Below, piece after piece: positions 45,501 through 58,062 of a stretch of 64,000 nt of DNA (positions are counted from its first letter, which is position 1; each line of letters starts with the position of its first letter). The position numbers were made by a program, and so were the translations under genes. The notes under the pieces are model-generated. The model had not been told where the DNA came from. It saw nothing but the letters and a program-made list of their open reading frames with translations, and made no database searches. Source of the DNA: Pyronema omphalodes (taxonomy: Eukaryota > Ascomycota > Pezizomycetes > Pezizales > Pyronemataceae); contig JAJJXM010000049.1 of NCBI GenBank assembly GCA_024516155.1, forward strand, positions 62,001 through 126,000. The letters run 5' to 3'.

Positions 45501-47199
45501 GAAAGGTTTATACTCAAAAGAGTAACACATATGCTCAACCCTCCAAATCCGAGTGATATCTCAAGTCCCAACACAGATGCATAAAATAACCAGCATAAAC
45601 ACGCGCACCGCGGACCACCGGCAGCTCATCATGCGCACTGCATATCAACTCCACATCCAAATCCTCTCCGCATCATCACTCCGGTGACGCCCCATGTCTC
45701 GGGATCCGCGGCACCGATAACCTCTGCATGAAGCGGACTCTACAATATCCATACCATAGCAACTGGATTCCATCATCGAACCACGGATCAAATCAACATC
45801 CGTTCGAACACCGCGCCCGGAATCGGCACATAGCGTATACATGTACGTATATGTATGTACAGTTTGACTGTATCTAGGATCTAAAGCATCGGAGAATCTA
45901 GTGGCGGGGTGATAAAGTTACATAGAGATTTCTGTAACGTGGTCCGGATTGTCCGGGGAATTGACAAATATCGCCTCGTCATTCGTTCCTTAATTTCATC
46001 GATTACCATGCGGGTCCTTTCGGCGATCTAAATATGTATGGCTTGGATAACTGTGGAGATATGAATAGATATGTATATATGTATGAACACGTTACTTTTC
46101 TTCTAGCCTGCAGAGTTTGGTTATGTACATACAGACGGCTAGATCATGGAAGCTGTGATTTCCCGATTCATGATTCATGATTCCTGATTCTCGATTCCTA
46201 ATTTCTCTTGGCTGAACTTCTGGGCGTTTGACTCTGGGCTTCTGGGCGTTGGGTTCTGGACGCTGGACACGGTGCGTTGTGGTGCGGGGAAACACCGGGT
46301 GGCTGGTTTAGTACAGTCGGAAAGGAAAGGGGGATTCGAAGCCACGTTTGCTTGTTTCCCCGCAACGAAGCTTTAGCGTTTTAGCGGGCGTTAGGTTATC
46401 ACCGGTGTCCTAACTCCCAAGGTAGGTCACAGTCAACAAACTAACAGCTAACTTCCGAGTCACAACTCACTCCCACTCCCAAAGACTAAAGCTCTAGTTT
46501 AGCGGGAGACCTTATCTGATGATTGATCAACCCCACCAAACGAACCACCCCAGACCTGAGTCGGAAGTTGAGAGTTGAAACAGATCCATACCTACTTCCG
46601 TTGCATGAAAAGAAGTTGAGCTGGGTTTGAAATTTGTGACGAGGCATGGGCCATCCTCTCGTCCGTAGCTTTGGTAAAATGGGTAAAAAGAAAACACTAT
46701 GACGTAGAAGATCTCTGATTTTCCTACGTAGGTGTGTCTCGGAGTTTGTCTTAGATACTGTAGGAAATTTAATGTATGCTTACGGATAATAAAGACTACT
46801 CAAAACTGCTAAAACTACTGAAAACTGAGACATTGCGCACGAAATTCTTTTGCGTTTAAGAAGAGAGTCTGAGACAAGAAAAGGCCGCCGGAGTCTGCAA
46901 TATTTGGCGTCAATGGTGATGCTCGTTTAATTTACGCAGCCGAAAGGTCTGAGACATAAAAATAACCGACTTCAACGTCATGTAGGATTCCAGCGGATCT
47001 GGCGTTTAGGAGATTATATGAAGTGAAGTGTGAGCAGCTGTGATTTTACTCCGGTTTGCTGTTTTGTCATCGTGGAAGGTGTTTACAATCTGCTGGGTTT
47101 TTTTTCGACTGTGGAATGATGATGGTGCTGTACCTCATGGTACCTACTACCAGGCTCCAGTTTGACAGATTCAAAAAAGCAAAAAAAAGAAAAAAAAAA

Positions 47200-47330
47200 A
47201 AAGAAGAAGAAGAAGAAGAAGAAGAAGAAGAAGAAGAAGAAAGAAGACGAAGAAGAAGAAAAGAAGAAGAGAAGAAGAAGAAGAAGAGAAGAGATAAGAA
47301 GAAGAATAGAGAATACAGAAGACGAAGATA
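47200..47330. repeat. (GAA)n microsatellite and flanking purine tract
   Basis: An uninterrupted GAA run of about 14 units (47200-47242), then imperfect A/G-rich sequence to about 47340. It produces Lys/Glu/Arg-only ORFs that are artefacts. Confidence 0.9.
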
Positions 47331-48003
47331 AAAAAGAAGAAAGACAGAAGATAAAAATACCATAATCCGCAGCCTCGCTCCCCTAAGCACGAGTCCTAAG
47401 AGAAGAATAAGAAGCCTAGAAGAAGTAAGAGAAGAAAGAAATACGTAGTCGATGAACCATCTAAATACCTACATACCTATCTAATCCTACATACAAAATC
47501 TCAGACCCACTACTACAAACCAACTCATGAACAATCTGCGAGTGATCTCACTACTCAACTACTATTCACCCAAGTACATACAAGTCAAAAAGAGGAAAAA
47601 CATCCACTAGATCCCAGAGAAAGTAATTCAAATGTTCGATGCCAAACAAAAGAACACATACACACAGCAATCTTCATTTCTTCATTTCCTTCATTTCTCT
47701 TCCCTTTTATCTAGGCACCACTACACAGTACCATGATTCTATATTCAATGCTCATTCCACAGACCTCTACCTCCTTCGTTATATTATCAAGTCAAAACTA
47801 TATCTCCATGCAGCCATACCCTTTCCCATTCTTTCCTATCCTATCCGTTCCTATTCCAAAACCTCTAAAGTTTCAAAAAAAAAAAAAAAACACATTTCCG
47901 ATTACTCATCACCGATCCCCCAAAACTCCATCCTGACATCCATACATCCTGACATCCATACATCCGTCCGTGCGTAAGCGTTATAAAAAAAATTTACGAT
48001 CTC

Positions 48004-48042
48004 CACATCCCACATCCCACATCCCACATCCCACATCCCACA
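48004..48042. repeat. (CACATCC)n heptamer repeat
   Basis: Five to six copies of CACATCC. A related ACATCCATACATCC repeat lies at 47937-47964. Confidence 0.85.
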
Positions 48043-48752
48043 AGATCTTAGGACTCGGGAATCGGGATAACCGTGCACCCGGTAAATGATATCGCGATGT
48101 TCAGGTCCCGACTCCCATCCCATCACAAGTTATATAGGTGTATGTAACACGTTAGGTTGATAGATGTAACATTTAGGCATACCGTATGTAACATCACTTT
48201 TATTTTATTTTTTTTTATTGGGACCTGCATTGGTATTGGTATTAGTATTTTTACTTAGAAAAAAAAAAAACAGTTTCCATCTCATCTCTCGAGTCCGGAT
48301 GGAAATATTTTGCATATGGTCATTAGATGGATAAGATGGATAGAGGATGTGTACGCGTGCTTAACTTTTAAGTCATCTCAGTCGGATTTGATTTGAATTT
48401 CTTCAACGTTTCCAACGTTAAGGTCATGATGTATGCTGCAGTTTCAATACATTTCGGAGGCTCTGGCTTTTATCTCAGAGTCTTAAAGGCTTATATTCCA
48501 GATGTATCATGGCATCACAAAAGTCCCCAAGACAGAACCGTATTCACGTATCATCCATAACCATCAAATCTAGTAGGAATTCCACGTACAAAACATCACA
48601 ATCACATCACAATCATATTGAACAATCAATCTCCAAGTTTAAACCAAAAAAAATTCAAATAAATATATAAGATAAGCTAAATAAAATACAGCCCATAATT
48701 TTAACTCCATTACCCCATAACCCATAACTCCATCGCATCGTAGTCGTAAAAA

Positions 48753-50306
48753 TTACGCCTGAACAATCTTCTCAATCGCCTCCATAGAAAGAGACTTAGG
48801 TCTCTCGATAGGAAGTCCAAGAGCGCGGTCCCAGATCAACTGGGCCAAAGGACCAAGACCACGGGAAACACCGAAGGTAACAGTGTAGTAGAGGTCCTGG
48901 TTGATACCGTAGTGGTGGAAGAGACATCCGGAAGCGGAGTCGACGTTAGGGTGGGGGTTCTTGGTCTTTCCGTGGGTGGTAAGAACCTTAGGAGCAATCT
49001 CGGAGGTCTTCTGGACAAGCTTGAAGACGTCGGAAGCTGCAACCTCGGGACGAGTCTTGGCGAACTCAATCAATGCATCGAAACGAGGGTCAGGCTTGCG
49101 GAGAACGGCGTGTCCGTATCCGGGAATGACCTGGCCGGACTTCAACAAGCTCCAGAGGTATCCCTCAACATCGGCATCAGTGTAAGAGGTTCCAATCTGC
49201 TTCTGCATCTTCTGGATGAAGCGGAGAACCTCCTGGGCGGCAAGACCGTGGAGAGGTCCAGCGAGTCCCTGAAGACCGGCAGAGTAGGACAAGAAGGGGT
49301 CGGAAAGAGCGGATCCAACCAAGTGGGTGGTGTGGGCGGAAACGTTTCCTCCCTCGTGGTCTCCGTGAAGAGCGAGGTAGAGACGGAGAAGGTCGACGAA
49401 TCCCTCAGAGTCGGCCTTGCCCAACATGGCGGCGTAGTTGTAAGACCAGTCCTGGGTCAAGTCAACGGGGGGAAGAGCTCCTCCTCCGAGGTAGGTGTTC
49501 TGGTAGATCTTGGCGGCGATGGTGGGGAGCTTGGCCAAAAGCTGGATGGAGTCGTCGAAGGTGGGCTCCCAGTAGTCGGCCTTAGAGAGACCCTGCTCGT
49601 AGAGCTTAGCGAACTTGGAGTCGTGGTTGAGGGCGGAGACGGCAATGGCGACTGGAAAAGTCAGAATTATCACGAACATTCTCGGAAAATAAACTTACAC
49701 TGGGTCATAGGGTGAAGAGTCTTGGGGAGGTTGTCCATCAACTTCTCAACGAACTGGGGGAGACCGGCATTCTCAGCCAAAGTCCTAGAGAGCTCCCGGA
49801 CCTGCTCGGTGGAGGGAACCTGACCGGTCAACAACAACCAGAACATTCCCTCGGGAAGCATCTCCTCTCCAGACTTTCCCTTGGGGAGAATCTTCTGGCA
49901 GTCCTTGATAGTCTTTCCGTGGAAACGAATTCCCTCGTTGGCGTCAAGAACGGATCCCTCCCAGAGCATTCCCTTCAATCCACTAATATTATGTCAGAAT
50001 TGACCCCGCATTGTAAAGGATAATTTGTAGACATACCGCATACCACCAATGGCGTTCTCAACCTTGATCTCTCCAATGACCTTGTCTCCATGCTCGGCCT
50101 TCAATTTCTTGAGCTGCTCACGCTTGGCGGGGATAACCTCCTTCAACGTCTCCTTGAGGTCCTTCTGGGTAGAGGCGTAACGCTTGGTAATAGGACGGAA
50201 CTGTATAGATATTAGTAGCTGTAATAATATCACATCTTATGATGGGTTAACGCACAGAGGCAGAGCGGAGAGCCCGGCAGCTTCTGATGCAAGTGTTGGA
50301 TGCCAT
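48753..50306 (-). CDS. mcsA: 2-methylcitrate synthase, mitochondrial
   Basis: Condenses propionyl-CoA with oxaloacetate, the first step of the methylcitrate cycle in the mitochondrial matrix. Exons 50306-50256, 50200-50037, 49982-49699 and 49651-48753 give 465 residues. A basic N-terminus (IRSCRALRSAS...RYAST) fits a mitochondrial presequence. Catalytic residues of the citrate synthase fold are present: His in GPLHGLAAQE, His in PGYGHAVLRKPDPRF, Asp in HPNVDSASG. GGMRGLKGMLWEGSVLD, IRFHGKTIKDCQ and LTGQVPSTEQ are those of fungal McsA rather than the housekeeping citrate synthase. All introns are 47-55 nt. The next annotated gene on the same strand, 4 kb away, is the dehydratase of the same pathway. 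Residual citrate synthase activity is known in this family. Confidence 0.9.
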
Positions 50307-52080
50307 TGTTATGAGTTGAGATGAGGATGAACGATGATGGGCGAGCTTCTGAAGGATTAACGAGGGGAAACTCGAGCTGATAACGAGGTCGTAGAGCTAT
50401 CGGTATCTCGGTCGGACGGGGGATAAAGAAAGGAGGAGCGGATATTCTCTGCAGTGGTGAACTGTTATGCAACAAGGGATTGAATTTCCAGATCCAGTTT
50501 GGACAGATTTGTCGTTGTGAGTGGAGACATCCGGTGTCATGGCGTGGGGTTGTATCTCCGAAGGTCAGGCAAGCAACACAGTCACGGCACCGCGGCTACT
50601 CCTGGGAATACACTGGGCTCATAGGCTCGTTGGAGCTTAGAGGCGGGCGTGGCTGGCGTAGGAGCTTGAGACCAACGTCTTGGACTCCAGCTCCGGTCAA
50701 TGGCGGGGAAGGTGGGGTACAGCCGTCTGGAATAACCTCGAACCGATACTAGCCGGCCCGACGTTACACCATAACAGAGGTTCAAGTGGTACATATTGGG
50801 GTTAGGGTAACTGCGGGGGAGCTACTAGCTCGGTCACCTGAGCGGGTCATGGCGGGTCACTAGCTTAGCCGAAATCTGGAGTCTTAGCTAAGAATAGTCT
50901 AGAACGTTTAGCGACGGAGCCGAGGAAGCCTCGCTGGGGAAGCCACAGCCGTGCTGGAGGAGCTCTTGTAAACGTCAAACTAAACAAATTACGAACTACG
51001 AACATGAAAGTATGATAAATAAGGGTTGGTATTGATGGGACTGTAGTAATCATTAAGGAGACATGGAGGCTAAAGGCATTCATGTAAAATTTGTACAGAC
51101 TTACGAGAGTGCATCCGGATAAATCTGCAAACTCCAACTAAGGTCCAGGCCATTTTGATACGAATTGCAGGACGTCAAGTCCTCTATAATCCCAATTACG
51201 AAATACAATGCGGCTGTGACTTTGGCGTAGTCTTATTTGATTTATCTAACGAGTATTGAGAGGCAGATGGCTGTTAAAGATAAGCCATATCAATTGTTTA
51301 CTCTTTACAACAAAGGTATCTGTAGAAGGCACTTTGACAAGCACTATGAGTTGTAGTGATATTAATTTCAACTCCCATTATGGTATATTCAGCAATTTCA
51401 TACGAAGAAGTTCAAGAAATCGTCTATAGACAACCCAAACCACCAACCACCAAACGAAACCATCACAGACAACATACTTCGCACGCCCATCAGGCTGCTC
51501 ACACACTAACAACCTCCCCAGTTTTGATTACATACACAGCACACACCCATCGTTACACAAATCCAGGAGATATCATCTCGTCACAACTCCCGTGGTGCAT
51601 TGACTCTTAAGACTAATAATGCGTGACCTCCTTGACTCAAAAAGTTTTTCCGAAGTCCTTGCTCCTCAATGTCGCTCCTACGATCACGCATCAAGTCACG
51701 GAGTCGCTAATTTGTGAACACTCGGACTTCTGCGATATTGTACTCATTATAGATCACGTACTTTGATCTAGAGTGTCCGGGTATAGCTATAATACCTTCC
51801 TTCTGCCATAATATCATATAAGGCTTTCTTTCATACTTCGTTTTCTAGAATGATTCTGATTTTTCGAATCTTCTGTCGAATGTTCTATCGGACCCTCTCT
51901 AACAATGACAACTTTTTAGTCCACTCATGGGTATACTCCGCCAATCACTACAGATAAACATCACGATCCCATCCTCTCGCTTCTTCGATGTTCCTACAAT
52001 TTCCTCAATTGCGGTCTATCTCAGAAAACTCCTACCTTCACCCTCGACGATCCCAAATCATCGTAATCCGAAGTTCAAAC

Positions 52081-52462
52081 CGTACCACGATCCCTCGAAT
52101 TCATTACCCCCCGTAATAAACAATCCTTCGAGCATGACCATATCCGACCAAAACCTCCATCCACAGCATCACGGCTACATCAATCCTTTTATTTACATCT
52201 CTTGGATCAATTCCCGAATATTACGAATTCAGCTTCAATCTGATCTAAAACCACAATTTACGAATCGGATACGTACCACGATCCCCCAACTTTATTACCC
52301 CCCGTAATAAACAATCCTTCGAGTATGACCATATCCGACCAAAACCTCCATCCACAGCATCACGGCTACATCAATCCTTTTATTTACATCTCTTGGATCA
52401 ATTCCCCAATATTACGAATTCAGCTTCAATCTCCACAACCACGATTTTCGGATCGGATACAT
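52081..52462. repeat. 191-bp tandem duplication, two copies
   Basis: Copies start at 52081 and 52272 with CGTACCACGATCCC. Most of each unit is identical (for example the block from CCCCGTAATAAACAATCC through TCCATCCACAGCATCACGG), with several substitutions clustered at the ends. No coding potential. Confidence 0.9.
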
Positions 52463-53345
52463 CATACGAATTGTATTGGATAGATAACCTACAACATCAA
52501 TACAGTCTACATATCTGTGATTTTATAACAACATAAACTACAACATAAACTACAACTACAAATAACCACAACAACACACACACCCACAAGAACACAGACA
52601 CCACCAACATCCCCAAACCACCCTTTCTATACCCGCAACCCAAGCGGCCAAGCCAAACAAAACCCCAACCAACTCCATCAAAAATCATCAAAAAAGAACA
52701 AATTCAAACCCCAAAGATCCGAGTCCGAGTAATAATTAATAAAAAAATTAATCTAATCTACCATTAAATATATATATATACCCAAAATATACAAAATATA
52801 CAAAATGAAAAAAGAATAGATATTCACCGTTTATATATATACAAGCAATCTGTGATTTCAGTAACCTCTAATTTTTTTTAATGATAGATACCTGACAATC
52901 TCTATAAAGCTACTCAGTCTCTAGGATGGTAAATGGAGTCAAAAAAACCCCAGCCCCAAATATACAGTGTTCGGCAGTAACTTATCAACTCATCAAATCC
53001 TACTCGTGTCATCCTACTCACATAATCCTACTCATGGCAGCATCTTTATATCCACAATAACCAGCATCCTCGTCATCCTTACTACCTGGGCATAACCATA
53101 TCATTAACCAGCACCAGTAACTATATCTTAATTCCAACTAATTCCAATCAGTTCCAGTTCAATCGTATATGTATAACATTCCAGTGTATGATTCCTTCTC
53201 AAAGGGTTTAAACTCCAGTCATAGACCTCCCTTCCTTCCTGCCGTTCTTCCCGCCCTTCTTAGCTACCTGTTTAGCTACCTTACTTCCCGCCGTTTTGTC
53301 CGCCGTTCTGCCCTTATTCATGTTATTTTAAACATTCTAGACAGT

Positions 53346-53592
53346 CTATATCCCCCAAACCCTCCAAACCCTCCAAACCCTCCAAACCCCCCCAAACCCT
53401 CCAAACCCCTCCAAACCCTCCAACCCCCCCCCCCAAACCCTCCAAACCCTCCAAACCCTCCAAACCCTCCAAACCCTCCAAACCCTCCAAACCCTCCAAA
53501 CCCTCCAAACCCTCCAAACCCTCCAAACCCTTCAACCCATCCTCCAACCCATCCTCCAACCCATCCTCCAACCCATCCTCCAACCCATCCTC
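53346..53592. repeat. Minisatellites: (CAAACCCTC)n then (CCATCCTCCAAC)n
   Basis: About 10.8 uninterrupted copies of a 9-bp CAAACCCTC unit lie at 53434-53530, preceded by imperfect copies from 53346. Five copies of a 12-bp CCATCCTCCAAC unit follow at about 53538-53597. They translate to Asn-Pro-Pro and Thr-His-Pro-Pro repeats but have no gene context. Confidence 0.9.
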
Positions 53593-54373
53593 CAACTCAG
53601 CCTCAAGCAGCCTCAACCAGTAGCAGCCTCAAGCAGAGCAGTATTACACCAACCATAACCCACCGACCATAACCCACCAACCATACCCCACCGACCATAA
53701 CCCACCGAGTATATAATCACGGCACAGGTACTATATCAGTGAACTGCAGCTCCATAGCGGGTATTAAGTATCAAGTATTACGTATCCAGTGGTGTGAATT
53801 TGAATTTGAGTTCAGTTCAGTTCAGTTCAGTTCAGTTCGGGGGGGGGGGGGGTTTAAAAAAAAGAAAAAAAAAAAAACAGTGTAATTAGAACCATGACGC
53901 AGTATATTATCGTTCATGAAAATTATTGAAATAAGTAACAAGTAACAAGTATCTACCAGCTGGTGATTGCTATATTTATGTACTGTAGACTTGTGGCTTG
54001 TGGCTTGTGGGTTATAGACTTGTGGGTTGTAGGCTTTTCTTACCCCGCATTTACCTCCGTTCCGATTCTGCTTCCGATTCCGTTACGGAGATTTCCATCA
54101 CATGTGACAAAGTTTTGGGCTCTTTTTTTTCAGTTACAGACACCTTGTGGGGTTTCAATTATCAATAATCACATCACATCAAAATTTCCATTGAAATCAC
54201 ATCACGCACTCAGATCTGCACGCACTCACTCCAACTCACAATCTTATAGAAAGAAAGAAAGAAAGAAAAAAAAAAATCTAACAAATATAACCATTTAAAC
54301 TTAATCTGAAACTAAAACTAAAAAAAACCATAGAAAGCATCTACTAACGCCAAAACCCATTTGCAAACGCCAT

Positions 54374-56221
54374 TTAAGCCTTAGTAACATACATGTCAAC
54401 GTATTCATCAACAGACATCTTCTGGAAGCTCTCCAAGTTCTCAGAGGTCTTGTAAATCTTCTCAGTCTGCTCCTTTCCGAGTCTTCCAGCGGTGTGACGC
54501 ATAAACTTCTCAACCAAGAGAGGGATACCCTCCTCACGACGGAACTTGTGTCCAACGGGGTACTCAACGGCAACCTCGGGAAGCTCAGTTCCGTCCTTGA
54601 GAACGACCTTGATGGCGTTTCCAATGGAACGCTTCTCAGGGTCGTGGTAGTCGACGGAGTAGGTCTTATCCTCAACACAAGTCATCTTCTCACGGAGAGC
54701 GTCAATGCGGGGGTCAGCAGCGACAGAGTCGTTGTAGTCGGTGGCGGTAAGACGTCCGAAGATCAAGGGGATGGCAACCATGTACTGAATGCAGTGGTCA
54801 CGGTCAGCGTAGTTGTTAAGAGGTCCCTTCTTGTCGATAATTCTGATGGCAGCCTCCTGGGTGCGGATGGTGATCTTGGCGATGTCATCGGAGGTCTTTC
54901 CAGCAGCCTTAAGCTGGGAGTGGAGGGTCATGGCGGCCTCACAGGCAGTCTGGGAGTGGAACTCGGCGGGGAAAGAGATCTTGAACAAAACGTTCTCCAT
55001 GACGTAGGATCCGAAAGGACGCTGGAACTTGAACTCCTTGCCCTTGAAAAGGACGTCGTAGAAACCCCAGATCTTAGCGGTCAAGACAGAGGGGATTCCC
55101 TGGACTCCTCCGTTCTTGACCATAAGGGCCAAGTTAACGGCACGAGAACAGGCGTCTCCAGCGGCCCAGGACTTGCGGGACATGGTGTTGGGAGCGTGAC
55201 GGTAGGTACGGAGGGACTGTCCGTCAACCCAGGCCTGGGAGATGGCATCGGCGGTTTGCTCACGGGTGAGTCCGAGGAGCTTGGAGACAACGGCGGTGGT
55301 GGCGACCTTGACGAGGACAACGTGGTCAAGTCCAACACGGTTGAAGGAGTTCTCAAGAGCGAGTCCTCCCTGGATCTCGTGGGCCTTGATCATGGCCTCA
55401 AGAACGTCCTTGATGGTGGGGACGGGCTTTCCGGTTCCCTTGTTGGTACGGGCCAACCAGTCGGCAACGGCCAAGATACCTCCCAAGTTGTCAGAGGGGT
55501 GACCCCACTCAGCAGCCAACCAACAGTCGTTGTAGTCGAGCCATCTGATGGCGGTTCCGATGTTGAAAGCTCCACGGATGGGGTCGAGCTGGTAGGGGGT
55601 TCCGGGGACCTTGGTTCCGTTGGGAACGACGGTTCCTAAGATCAAAAACGTCAGATTTGGATTTAATTGAGATGGAATAGGATGAAATTACCCTCAACAA
55701 CGGGACCCAAGAGCTTGGTGCACTGCTCAAAGTTCAATGCCTCAAGACCACATCCAAGGGTGTCGATCAAGCAGAGACGGGCGGTTTCCCACTAACCCAT
55801 GTTAGCTATTGAGCTTACCCCGCAATTAAGTGTTTCCGAGATTCGGAAGCCAACAGATAGTTTCCGGTAGCGTCCAATAATCCCCGAAACAACTCAATTG
55901 ATGAAGTTTAAAGTGGGGATAGCTTACAGCAAGGGGAGAGGTGATCTCAAAGTCGTGGACATAGTCGGCAATGTCCTGAACGACCTTGTCGACAGCAGGC
56001 CGAGTGTTGTCGTCGATGGCGTGAGCAGACTGAGGAGACATAGTGGTAGAGAAAGATCTGACGCCGAAGGCAGACTTGGGGGTGACAGTGGCAGTGGCCT
56101 TGGGAGTGGTAGGAGCTGAGGTCTGAATAGGACGAGCGAGGGCGGGAATAGTGCGTTTGGCAGCGACGTTGACGTTGCTGCTGCTGCGGAGAGCAGACCT
56201 GGTAAGAGACCGAGCAAGCAT
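54374..56221 (-). CDS. 2-methylcitrate dehydratase, PrpD family, mitochondrial
   Basis: Dehydrates 2-methylcitrate to 2-methyl-cis-aconitate, the second step of the methylcitrate cycle (yeast PDH1, bacterial prpD). Exons 56221-55928, 55791-55692 and 55635-54374 give 551 residues. A long Arg/Ser/Ala-rich presequence ([20 protein letters not shown]...) precedes [20 protein letters not shown]. MmgE/PrpD features include [55 protein letters not shown] and [17 protein letters not shown]. Exon 3 has strong C/G third-base bias, leaving an antisense ORF of 381 codons that is not a gene. The neighbour on the same strand is 2-methylcitrate synthase. The third enzyme, methylisocitrate lyase, is not in the window. 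Confidence 0.92.
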
Positions 56222-57453
56222 GATTTAAGGTGGGCGGACGTACAAGACGGGGGAGAACGGAGGGAAAGCTGTGGTGGGGTGGAGCGGGCAGGGTCTCTTA
56301 TGGCTCTCACCAATTGACACCAACAGCTCGGAGTCCCACCACATCACTATCCCACCATTGCCCAGAGTATTGCCGGTTACAACCGCTGTGCCCCACTCCC
56401 GAGGAAGGACCAACGGAAAACCCCACGATAAACTAGATGTTTGTCCCTAGATACATTGGCGGTAGGTCACGGAGATATATCCCAGCCACCGGGTACAATT
56501 CCAGAGTACCGTTGGGGGTAAGTTCGCTGACGTCCGCTGACATTGACAACAATGTGCACCAGTGTAGGAGCGAAAAGTCCGAAGCTATCTCAGGGTTAGG
56601 GCAGCTCGGTCGACCATTTTTGGCGCGGCAGCCACGCGGCATGAAGCAGAGGGAGCCAGAGGAAGCCAGAGGGAGCCAGAGGGAGCCAAAGGGAACCCAG
56701 AAGCCGAGTTGTTCTGGAGGGGGCGTGGTAAAGGGACGCCAAAATCTGGGGAAACACCAGTGGGAAACTTTTACATAATGCGGGGGGGAACCTCGGCTCG
56801 GCTGCGTGAAGCCAAGGCTTGTATACTGTATGGCCCGGGAATCACTGGGAGAGAGCTTCTTACGGTATGTAGCCCGTGTGAGACTGTATGAATGAGCCTT
56901 GTCCGAAGCTAGGTCACTTTTGAGGTCACTTGCTAACGGTCAGCTCTCCGCCTTGTTTTGCTATTGTGCGGGGGCGGGCTGATTGGAACACATAATTAGT
57001 ATTTGAAAGGATGAAGGATGAACAAAGGAAAGAGCATGTACACGTCAGAATTAAAAAGTGGGGAACATCTGTTTTTTTCTTTGCACGTTTACATTTTTTT
57101 TTTAAAGAAAAAAATTTTAAGTCTGAAACATGATTTGCAGCGATACGGATAAACCTATCGGAGCCCTGGAAGCTCTGAGGGGGGGGGGGAAGACGCATGG
57201 AACTCTCGGATATCGATATGGAATCTGTAATCTGTAATCTGTCGTTGTTGGCCCAAGCTCTGTTGCATGGACATGCCCATCCGACGGATTTCCGATTAAC
57301 AAACGGAGGCCCGAGATAACGGCAGAACCATAGCATAGCATAGCATAACATAGCATAACATAACATAACATAGTCACCGAGTTGTCATATGGTGGCCAAT
57401 ATGGTCAAAGTGACTAGGATGATCGGAATGAACTGCGTGCTTTGCTTGTTTGC

Positions 57454-57485
<32 letters not shown>

Positions 57486-58062
57486 CAAAGGTCGGCGTCC
57501 ACCACGATTCTCCGAGATGCGACCAAACTCAATGCGTAGCTTCTAGGAACCTAACTTTGTTGTTGTTGGTCCACAAGTGTGTACACCGGTGTTCCGGAAG
57601 CTATTACGGCCCTTGAAATTATCCGCCAGCTCTACTTTAAGAAGCTCCAGGAATGCTTAAAATCAAAACATCAAAGCTTAAGCTCTCGCTCTCCGCGTCG
57701 ATCAACATCAGCAAACCCGATTCTCAGTTGATTTTGAAAAAATCACGTACATAGCACAACTCACACCCGGTGAACTCAATGGATTCCATGGATTCCATGG
57801 ATTCCATTCAGGAACACCAATTACAAGGCACATCGATACTTAGATTCATAAGATATCACTAGAAAACCAGAACACACGCAGCCATTCGCAAACAACCAGA
57901 CGGGAATCACATATCCAAAACATAGCAAAATGATACATCACAGGCAGCGAAAGGCCTACAAACGAGATAATATCCGAAATCGCAGACCAAAAATTGCTTA
58001 CAGCACGAAGAGGTATTAGAAAAGAGGAAAAAGCAATGCAAACGCCAAAGCCGATTTTCCGC
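56222..58062. other. Intergenic between PrpD and Rho GDI
   Basis: About 1.8 kb. The left part is the PrpD promoter. Repeats: GAGCCAGAG units at 56649-56700 and a CATAG/CATAA pentamer run at 57331-57375. A 75-codon ORF at 57389-57616 (+) has a hydrophobic, Ala/Val-rich N-terminus coded by a GCTGTT microsatellite and five later cysteines; it resembles a small secreted protein but is unsupported. Confidence 0.55.
57331..57375. repeat. Pentanucleotide repeat (CATAG/CATAA)n
   Basis: About nine units of CATAG or CATAA in a row. Confidence 0.85.

Larger units (their letters stand above)
42547..48752. other. Long AT-rich intergenic region with microsatellites
   Basis: About 6.2 kb without a supportable gene. 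It contains a GTAGTG run at 43867-43890, GGGTT repeats at 43978-44000, the (GAA)n tract at 47200-47242 followed by purine-rich sequence, and CCCACAT repeats at 48004-48042. The ORFs at 44895-45113 (-) are short and overlap in two frames; one has a hydrophobic N-terminus but no further support. Confidence 0.6.
50307..54373. other. Repeat-rich intergenic region between the two methylcitrate genes
   Basis: About 4 kb. It begins with the synthase promoter. Beyond 51.3 kb it is low-complexity: a 191-bp tandem duplication (52081-52462), A/C-rich sequence, proline-coding minisatellites (53346-53592), a 14-bp CATAACCCACCGAC repeat (53657-53708), TTCAG repeats (53808-53838) and a G run. ORFs over these arrays are artefacts. 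No gene seen. Confidence 0.65.

Noticed and set aside
48912..49715. 267-codon ORF antisense to 2-methylcitrate synthase
   Set aside because: Produced by codon bias of the real gene; Gly/Val/Leu-rich with no domain.
48753..50306. Housekeeping citrate synthase as the identity of this gene
   Set aside because: Several conserved blocks fit fungal methylcitrate synthase better, and the next gene is methylcitrate dehydratase.
53169..53672. 167-codon proline-rich ORF
   Set aside because: Covers minisatellites with no upstream coding sequence or homology.
54494..55639. 381-codon ORF antisense to PrpD
   Set aside because: Same cause; the sense strand is a complete PrpD-family protein.
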